A stretch of 64,000 nucleotides of DNA, taken from Arenicola marina. Its lineage: Eukaryota; Annelida; Polychaeta; Arenicolidae. Within the stretch, counting starts at the first letter, position 1; each line of letters opens with the position of its first letter. The position numbers were made by a program, and so were the translations under genes. Where the stretch lies: positions 1,210,233 to 1,274,232 of the forward strand of contig OZ025253.1 in NCBI GenBank assembly GCA_964019135.1, written 5' to 3'. Of this stretch, positions 57,410 to 64,000 are shown in pieces. The notes beneath the pieces were generated by a model. That model searched no databases. It was not told the DNA's origin and worked only from the letters and a program-made list of their open reading frames with translations.

Positions 57410-57700
57410 GTCAGTAACGTCACAGCCACAGTGGGTACCCCTCCCGCTCCCCCTCCCCCTCCCCCTCCCCCTCCCCCTCCCCCTTCAAGGAGGCTGAGTG
57501 GCGCTGGGCGCTGCCCCAGGTCTGTGACGGCCAGTGGCATCACTACACCATCAACATGGAGTTCCCGCAGGTCAGTAACGTCACAGCCACAGTGGGGACC
57601 CCTCCCCCTCCTCCTCCCCCCTCCTCCACCCCCTCCACCCCCTCCTCCCCCTCCCCCTCCCCCTCCCCCTCCCCCTCCAAGGAGGCTGAGTGGCGCTGTA
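57323..57700 (+). repeat. Tandem duplication of exon E 3' edge, 161 bp, 2.3 copies
   Basis: The last 87 nt of exon E from TTCAAGGAGGCTGAGTGG, its donor and about 30 nt of intron are repeated at 57484-57600 with no exonic difference that I can see. A third, broken copy (CAAGGAGGCTGAGTGGCGCT) is at 57678. The copies are joined by CTCCCC tracts that differ in length. Confidence 0.93.
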
Positions 57701-57809
57701 TTTTTCAATGAAATACACACTAATGTTATTCTCTTCTCCCCATAATCTACAGTGAAGTGCTGATATTGGCTGGTGTTATAATCCTGTGGATTGCATGGGG
57801 TAACAGACC
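57701..57809. other. Unique part of intron E-F
   Basis: About 110 bp of unique intron. Nothing recognisable is seen. Confidence 0.5.
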
Positions 57810-58092
57810 ACCCGCAGCCCACAGTGTGCCACAGTGTGCCACAGTGTGCCACAGTGTGCCACAGTGTGCCACAGTGTGCCGGCAGCGTACCCACCATAGT
57901 GCCACCCGCAGCCCACAGTGTGCCACAGTGTGCCACAGTGTGCCACAGTGTGCCACAGTGTGCCACAGTGTGCCGGCAGCGTACCCACCATAGTGCCACC
58001 CGCAGCCCACAGTGTGCCACAGTGGCCCACAGTGTGCCACAGTGTGCCACAGTGTGCCACAGTGTGCCGGCAGCGTACCCACCATAGTGCCG
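57810..58092. repeat. 10-bp repeat nested in about 95-bp blocks
   Basis: GTGCCACAGT is repeated five to seven times, followed by GCCGGCAGCGTACCCACCAT and AGTGCCACCCGCAGCC. This compound block occurs three times. Confidence 0.93.
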
Positions 58093-58124
58093 TGTGCTGA
58101 TGTAGCGTTTGGTTTGCCCGCTAG

Positions 58125-58254
58125 GTGCGCCTGTTCGTGGACGGCCGCCATTTTGTTGACGAGAAGGACAACCCGGTGATCGTGGACGACTGGCCGCTGC
58201 ACCCCAGCAACAAGGTGTTCGACCACAAGCTGGTGGTGGGGGCTTGCTGGCACG
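58125..58254 (+). CDS. CLSTN1: Calsyntenin exon F: later strands of LG domain
   Basis: The acceptor is TTGCCCGCTAG and the donor is GGCACG before GTGAGTCC; the exon is 130 nt, phase 0 to phase 1. It reads VRLFVDGRHFVDEKDNP, VIVDDWPLHPSN and LVVGACWH, with glycine completed by the next exon. VxLxVDG, DDWPLHPS and VGACW are conserved calsyntenin LG strands; human has VTLYMDG, NDWPIHPS and VGACWQG. The next exon, which should hold the FxGxLAGL strand, is not seen in the remaining 5.7 kb, so it lies past the window or in the 200-base gap that starts 164 bp downstream. Confidence 0.94.
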
Positions 58255-58418
58255 GTGAGTCCACCCCCCTCCCCCACAGGAGGCAGCACGAGTCCGCCCG
58301 CCGGCCGACAGGGGGCAGCACACCACGCCGCGTCGAGAGTGCTTTCTGGGCTCGGCGTTAGTGTGGCTATAACATGTTGTACAGTAACTGTTAGTTTATC
58401 TATTGTTGTCGACGGTGT
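58255..58418. other. Start of intron after exon F
   Basis: Unique sequence up to the assembly gap. No exon is seen. Confidence 0.6.
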
Positions 58419-58618
58419 NNNNNNNNNNNNNNNNNNNNNNNNNNNNNNNNNNNNNNNNNNNNNNNNNNNNNNNNNNNNNNNNNNNNNNNNNNNNNNNNNN
58501 NNNNNNNNNNNNNNNNNNNNNNNNNNNNNNNNNNNNNNNNNNNNNNNNNNNNNNNNNNNNNNNNNNNNNNNNNNNNNNNNNNNNNNNNNNNNNNNNNNNN
58601 NNNNNNNNNNNNNNNNNN
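58419..58618. other. Assembly gap, 200 N
   Basis: Exactly 200 undetermined bases, a round number that suggests a placeholder and not a measured length. It borders the 24-bp array, so the array is likely larger than shown. Confidence 0.99.
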
Positions 58619-59262
58619 GCCATCCCGCCTCAGAGGCCATGTGGCATCGCGCCTCAGAGGCCATGTGGCATCCCGCCTGTGGCATCCCGCCTCAGACGCC
58701 ATGTGGCATCGCGCCTCAGAGGCCATGAGGCATCGCGCCTCAGAGGCCATGAGGCATCGCGCCTCAGAGGCCATGTGGCATCCCGCCTCAGAGGCCATGA
58801 GGCATCCCGCCTCAGAGGCCATGAGGCATCGCGCCTCAGAGGCCATATGGCATCCCGCCTCAGAGGCCATGAGGCATCGCGCCTCAGAGGCCATGTGGCA
58901 TCCCGCCTCAGAGGCCATGAGGCATCGCGCCTCAGAGGCCATGAGGCATCGCGCCTCAGAGGCCATGTGGCATCGCGCCTCAGAGGCCATGAGGCATCGC
59001 GCCTCAGAGGCCATGTGGCATCGCGCCTCAGAGGCCATGTGGCATCGCGCCTCAGAGGCCATGTGGCATCGCGCCTCAGAGGCCATGAGGCATCGCGCCT
59101 CAGAGGCCATGTGGCATCGCGCCTCAGAGGCCATGTGGCATCGCGCCTCAGAGGCCATGAGGCATCGCGCCTCAGAGGCCATGTGGCATCGCGCCTCAGA
59201 GGCCATGTGGCATCGCGCCTCAGAGGCCATATGGCATCCCGCCTCAGAGGCCATGTGGCACA
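58619..59262. repeat. 24-bp minisatellite, about 27 copies
   Basis: The unit is CCTCAGAGGCCATGTGGCAT plus CGCG, with CATGAGG, CATATGG and CCCG variants. The left end is in the gap. Confidence 0.96.
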
Positions 59263-59778
59263 AACAAACACATCTAACAGGGACACAAACACATCTCCTG
59301 CAATCCGCCTCTCGACCTCCCCCCCACCCCCCACCTAGATATGGACCCCAATACCACCACACGCGACAACGACACGCCACCACATTATTGTCGTCCCAGG
59401 TTAAATGTGCCTGGACCACTCTGGAACATTTAACATGTTTAACTTCGTATAAAAATCCGATAATAATCACCATGGGAACGCGAAATAAGCACTTCCTGTT
59501 TATGTGACACGTGGTCACAGATGTCCCGGGCTGTGCCACAATGACCTCCCGCCATACCGGGCTCTACCACCTGCTTGGGGGCTCATATCAAACGGTGGCA
59601 GATTTGTACAGCTGTTCTCAGCTCGGATAACAGAATCAGGGTTTTAGGTTTCTTTGTACACCGCTTTACATCTGTATTACCCGTATCATCGCCCGGCAGA
59701 CACAGCTAGCCTCTTAAAGCAGGGGTGATGGCGGGGGAGGGCGGTGGGGGAAAGGAGAGGGGGGTGGGGGTGGCAGGT
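59263..59778. other. Unique intron sequence
   Basis: About 515 bp with no recognised exon or element. It was searched for the next LG exon without success. Confidence 0.5.
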
Positions 59779-60285
59779 GGCCGTATCTGTGGCTGCCAGG
59801 GGCTGGCTGTATCTGTGGCTGTCAGGGACTGGCTGTATCTGTGGCTGTCAGGGACTGGCTGTATCTGTGGCTGTCAAGGGCCGGCTGTATCTGTGGCTGT
59901 CAGGGGCTGGCTGTATCTGTGGCTGTCAGGGGCTAGCTGTATCTGTGGTTGTCAGGGACTGGCTGTATCTGTGGCTGTCAAGGGCCGGCTGTATCTGTGG
60001 CTGTCAGGGGCTGGCTGTATCTGTGGCTGTCAGGGGCTAGCTGTATCTGTGGCTGTCAGGGACTGGCTGTATCTGTGGCTGTCAAGGGCCGGCTGTATCT
60101 GTGGCTGTCAGGGGCCGGCTGTATCTGTGGCTGTCAGGGACTGGCTGTATCTGTCGCTGTCAGGGACTGGCTGTATCTGTGGCTGTCAAGGGCCGGCTGT
60201 ATCTGTCGCTGTCAGGGACTGGCTGTATCTGTGGCTGTCAAGGGCCGGCTGTATCTGTGGCTGTCAGGGGCCGGCTGTGAGAAGC
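59779..60285. repeat. 26-bp minisatellite, about 19 copies
   Basis: The unit is GGCTGTATCTGTGGCTGTCA plus GGGACT, with AGGGCC and GGGGCT variants in loosely repeating order. Confidence 0.95.
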
Positions 60286-60584
60286 TGGTCTGATAAAGAA
60301 CCGCTACTCCAAGGGCGACGAGCGCTCCCGTCACTACCAGCCTCAGGCTCCCTCCGTCCCTCTATACCTCCCCCCCACCCCCAGGCCCACCCCCGCCGGC
60401 CACAGGCCGTGCCTCTCCCGCCTCGGGCGCTACACGTACCTTATCGGTCTGCCATCGCCTCGCACTTCCCTCTCAGCGCCTCCAGCGTCCGCCCATCTCA
60501 CTATCTCCCAATATCTATCTCGCTATGTTTCTCCCTACCTCGGCCTCTCTCCCCCGCCCTCTCATCTCATCCTCTTTCTATGGG
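60286..60584. other. Unique pyrimidine-rich spacer
   Basis: About 300 bp, C/T-rich. No gene is seen. Confidence 0.45.
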
Positions 60585-60750
60585 GGCCTCTCTGGTGTAG
60601 TGGTTAGCGCCTCTTACGTCCTGGGTTCGAATCTGGTCTCGGGCACCTATCTGTGGTATGTTTCATTCCTTCACCCTTCATCGTCCCGGGAGGTTCCTTG
60701 GCTCAATTTAGACTTCATGTGCACAAAAGCGGCTTAAAACACCAACGTTT
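60585..60750 (+). mobile_element. tRNA-derived SINE-like element
   Basis: TGGTGTAGTGG (60593-60603) matches a Pol III A box and GGTTCGAATCT (60624-60634) a B box, about 31 bp apart. This head is followed by about 110 bp of unrelated body ending near GCGGCTTAAAACACCAACG. The anticodon arm is not intact, so it is a SINE and not a tRNA gene. The family is not identified and the right end is approximate. Confidence 0.7.
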
Positions 60751-60949
60751 AATTTCCTCTTTCTCTGCCTGTGTCGTCTTTTCTTCCTCCCGTTGACCGA
60801 ATCTATCCTTTGACTATCCAACTCTGTCTGTATCTATCCAACCCACGTTGTCTCTACTTTCTCTGCCAAGGCCGTCGTCGGCCGGATACTTGGACTTCAG
60901 AGCCTCGAGGTGTGAGAACCGATCAGTGTCTGGGTCTCTCTGGGGCGAC
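60751..60949. other. Unique spacer
   Basis: About 200 bp. Nothing recognisable is seen. Confidence 0.45.
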
Positions 60950-61392
60950 TTGCGGAGGGTCCGGACAGGGGCCGGAGGGTGCGTGACCTTGATCCGGACA
61001 GAGGTCGGAGGGGTGCATGACCTTGGTCTGGACAGAGGCCGGAGCGGTGCATGACCTTGGTCTGGACAGAGGCCGGAGGGGTGCATGACCTTGGTCTGGA
61101 CAGAGGCCGGAGGGTGCATGACCTTGGTCCGGACAGCGGCCGGAGGGTGCATGATTCTGGTCCGGACAAAGGCCGGAGGGGTGTATGACCTTGGTCTGGA
61201 CAGAGGCAGGAGGGTGCATGACCTTGGACCGGACAGAGACCGGAGGGGTGCATGACTTTGGTCCGGACAGGGGCCTGAGGAGTGACCTTGGTTGGGACTG
61301 AGGCCAGAGGGGAGCATGACCTTGGTCCGGACAGATACCGGAGGGTGCATGACCTTGGTCCGGACAGATACCGGAGGGTGCATGACCTTGGA
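60950..61392. repeat. 34-bp minisatellite, about 13 copies
   Basis: The unit is GGAGGGTGCATGACCTTGGT plus CTGGACAGAGGCC, with fairly strong divergence among copies. Confidence 0.93.
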
Positions 61393-62091
61393 CCTGGCCC
61401 CACACACAATGTCCAACAAACAGACTGAGGAAGAAAGGCTTTGTGTTGAGATGAAGGAGACGCCGTGGTCAGAGCCATGGCACTTGTCTGTCGTTGCTAG
61501 GATACGCCGCTCGGGGGCACATCCGGGGGTCCATGTGTCCAGGCGACCGTCCTCACCGTATTTACTGAGTCTGGAGTGCGTCTAATTGCAAGAGAGCGAT
61601 CGATACAAGCGTGATCGTTGGATAGATAACTCGGGCTCAGTCAGCAGGGCAAACTTTGGTCGTTTGTTGCTGAGGGTGATTGAGAAACACATAGAGCCAC
61701 TGCTTGTTTCTGACAACTGAGAACCGAACGAAGCCACTGTTCTAACATCCGAGAACAAAACGAAACCGATGTTTGTTTCTGACAATTGAGAACCGGAGGG
61801 GACAATTTTATTCTGACAAAGGTCACCAATAGAGGGTAGCTGTCAATCACTCACTGACGTCACTGTTGCTTTTGTCCAATCATGTGGTGAAAAAAGGTCT
61901 TTCACGTGCGTTATGTCGGACAAACAAGTCGGACAAACAAAGCAGCACGTTACTTTCTTGTCAGTTTCAGAGATGAGTCCTTCCCACTTGTACCTACCAT
62001 CAGCTATTTGGTGTGATTGTCAATTTCATACTCACGAGTAAGAAAAAAAGAAAAACGTGGCTTATTGTCGGAGCCTGGATCGGTCAATTGT
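61393..62091. other. Mostly unique sequence with a decayed short repeat
   Basis: 61680-61800 has two to three diverged copies of about 58 bp with TTGTTTCTGACAACTGAGAACC. No gene is recognised. Confidence 0.5.
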
Positions 62092-62186
62092 CTCTGTGAC
62101 AAAGGAGACCGCTGTGACAAAGGAGACCGCTGTGACAAAGGAGACCGCTGTGACAAAGGAGACCGCTGTGACAAAGGAGACCGCTG
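62092..62186. repeat. 18-bp repeat, 5 copies
   Basis: CTGTGACAAAGGAGACCG is repeated head to tail without change. Confidence 0.96.
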
Positions 62187-62649
62187 TTGCTGACTTTGGT
62201 ATCGCTCACACCTTGTAACTTTCTCTTTCCACCGGTGTCGGATTCACCATGAGAGACACCCGGGAAGCTAGTGATCACCTGGAGAGTGCACTGCATCGAT
62301 CGCAGACAGTAAATAAACAACGACCGCGAAGCCGTCAGATCAGATGAGTGGTTTCACCAACAGCGAGGTGCAAAACGCCATACCAGAGCTGACATAAAGT
62401 GCGAGCCCGTCAGTTATGAAGTGGCCTGTCCTAACAAAAACGCCCAACTTTCGCTATACAGCCTTCCGACGTGACTAGAATGTCGCCAAACCGACGGTAT
62501 TATTATGGTTCCGACACTTGATTATAAGAAACAGGTCAACGCCGACGCGGGCGTGAAAATAGCACCAAATTGTTAACAGTCTGTCTCATGATCGCTGACA
62601 ACCCCTGGTCCGTGGTGTATCATTTGACCTTTCACGGGATTATAGAAAG
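62187..62649. other. Unique sequence
   Basis: About 460 bp. No gene, exon or element is recognised. Confidence 0.5.
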
Positions 62650-64000
62650 ACAGTACTGGGCAGTGGTTGGGGGGGTGGGAGGCACTAGACAGGCCTTGTC
62701 TAAAGACAACACTGGGCAGTGGTCGGGAAGGGGGGCACTAGACAGGCCTTGTCTAAAGACAACACTGGGCAGTGGTCGGGAAGGGGGGCACTAGACAGGC
62801 CTTGTCTAAAGACAACACTGGGCAGTGGTCGTGGGGGGGGCACTAGACAGGCCTTGTCTAAAGACAACACTGGGCAGTGGTCGGAGAGGGGGGCACTAGA
62901 CAGGCCTTGTCTAATGACAACACTGGGCAGTGGTCGGGGAGGGGGGCACTAGACAGGCTGTGTCTAAAGACAACACTGGGCAGTGGTCGTGGGGGGGGGC
63001 ACTAGACAGGCTGTGTCTAAAGACAACACTGGGCAGTGGTCGGGGAGGGGGGCACCAGACAGGCCTTGTCTAAAGACAACACTGGGCAGTGGTCGGAGAG
63101 GGGGGCACTAGACGGACTGTGTCTAAAGACAACACTGGGCAGTGGTCGGGGAGGGGGGCACCAGACAGGCCTTGTCTAAAGACAACACTGGGCAGTGGTC
63201 GGGAAGGGGGGCACTAGACAGGCTGTGTCTAAAGACAACACTGGGCAGTGGTCGGAGAGGGGGGGCACTAGACAGACTGTGTCTAAAGACAACACTGGGC
63301 AGTGGTCGGGGAGGGGGGCACCAGACAGGCCTTGTCTAAAGACAACACTGGGCAGTGGTCGGGAAGGGGGGCACTAGACAGGCTGTGTCTAAAGACAACA
63401 CTGGGCAGTGGTCGGGGAGGGGGGCACCAGACAGGCCTTGTCTAAAGACAACACTGGGCAGTGGTCGTGGGGGGGGCACTAGACGGACTGTGTCTAAAGA
63501 CAACACTGGGCAGTGGTCGTGGGGGGGGGGCACTAGACAGGCTGTGTCTAAAGACAACACTGGGCAGTGGTCGGAGAGGGGGGCACTAGACAGGCCTTGT
63601 CTAAAGACAACACTGGGCAGTGGTCGGGGAGGGGGGCACTAGACAGGCTGTCTGAAGACAGCCCTGAGCAGTGGTCGTTGGGGGGTGCACTAGACAGGCC
63701 TTGTCTAAAGACAACACTGGGCAGTGGTCGGGGAGGGGGGCACTAGACAGGCCTTGTCTAAAGACAACACTGGGCAGTGGTCGTGGGGGGGGCACTAGAC
63801 AGGCCTTGTCTAAAGACAACACTGGGCAGTGGTCGGGGAGGGGGGCACTAGACAGGCCTTGTCTAAAGACAACACTGGGCAGTGGTCGGGAAGGGGGGCA
63901 CTAGACAGGCCTTGTCTAAAGACAACACTGGGCAGTGGTCGGAGAGGGGGGCACTAGACAGGCCTTGTCTAATGACAACACTGGGCAGTGGTCGGGGAGG
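62650..64000. repeat. About 53-bp minisatellite, about 25 copies, runs off the window
   Basis: The unit contains GCACTAGACAGGCCTTGTCT, AAAGACAACACTGGGCAGTG and GTCGGGGAGGGG. Variants are CTGTGTCTAAAG, GGGAAGGG, GTGGGGGGG and CACCAGAC. It continues past the right edge. Confidence 0.96.

Larger units (their letters stand above)
28657..58254 (+). other. CLSTN1: Calsyntenin gene, partial span of six internal exons
   Basis: Six exons on the + strand join into one reading frame. Intron phases are 2 before exon A, then 1,1,1,1,0 between exons and 1 after exon F. The introns are 346, 5608, 2788, 18981 and 715 bp and all use GT-AG. Summed coding length is 1160 nt, about 386 residues, matching roughly residues 160-550 of a vertebrate calsyntenin of near 980 residues. 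Calsyntenins are type I neuronal membrane proteins with two cadherin repeats, an LG domain and a cytoplasmic tail that binds kinesin light chain in vertebrates. Invertebrates usually have a single copy (Cals in fly, CASY-1 in worm), so the symbol is a family label and not a statement of paralogy. The first and last exons lie outside the window. Confidence 0.93.

Noticed and set aside
60585-60660. A functional tRNA gene
   Set aside because: A and B boxes are present but no acceptor stem pairing or anticodon arm can be drawn. The head is joined to a SINE-like body.
61590-61850. Diverged repeats with TTTCTGACAACTGAGAACC as a possible transposon end
   Set aside because: Only two to three decayed direct copies are visible, with no inverted repeat or target duplication.

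Overview
The window is from an animal nuclear genome. It holds six consecutive internal exons of one host gene, calsyntenin (a cadherin/laminin-G type I membrane protein of synapses), all on the + strand. They have GT-AG introns and reading phases that chain together exactly. The protein wording (for example AEWRWALPQVCDGQWHHY and VDDWPLHPSN) looks protostome and probably arthropod-like, but the species cannot be fixed from the sequence. The exons are 28657-28865, 29212-29385, 34994-35185, 37974-38246, 57228-57409 and 58125-58254. Together they encode about 386 residues running from the end of cadherin repeat 1 through cadherin repeat 2, the linker and most of the LG domain. The 5' exons (signal peptide, most of cadherin 1) and the 3' exons (rest of LG, stalk, membrane segment, cytoplasmic tail) are not in the window.

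By rough addition of the array lengths, about two thirds of the window (near 44 kb) is minisatellite DNA: more than thirty different tandem families with units of about 10 to 102 bp. The largest are a 41-bp array (1-4958), a 29-bp array (7112-12132), a 43-bp array (12181-18374), a 27-bp array (20172-23030) and a 62/68-bp array (41601-50067). Several show higher-order structure: 1548 and 1634 bp in the 43-bp array, 1200 bp in the 68-bp array. The very long open frames in these arrays follow from their unit lengths and lack of stop codons and are not called as genes. Layout: 1-28263 is upstream intron made of arrays with short unique spacers. 28264-38246 holds exons A-D. 38247-57227 is a 19-kb intron that is mostly arrays. 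57228-58254 holds exons E-F. The rest is downstream intron, with a 200-base assembly gap at 58419-58618.

The most striking pattern is that tandem amplification repeatedly starts on exon edges. The acceptor and first bases of exon A are repeated as 45-bp units giving eight decoy acceptors. The last 10 bases and the donor of exon C are repeated as 49-bp units giving 33 donors in a row. The 3' edge of exon B and both edges of exon E are also duplicated. In every case the family alignment and phase point to one copy as the real site, and the extra copies would shift the frame or bring in a stop.

Mobile DNA is sparse: a 3' fragment of a CR1/jockey-type LINE inserted inside the 48-bp array with an 11-bp target duplication, a 410-bp MITE-like element with 37-bp terminal inverted repeats beside exon C, and a tRNA-derived SINE-like element near 60.6 kb. 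No rRNA, functional tRNA, CRISPR array or second gene was found.
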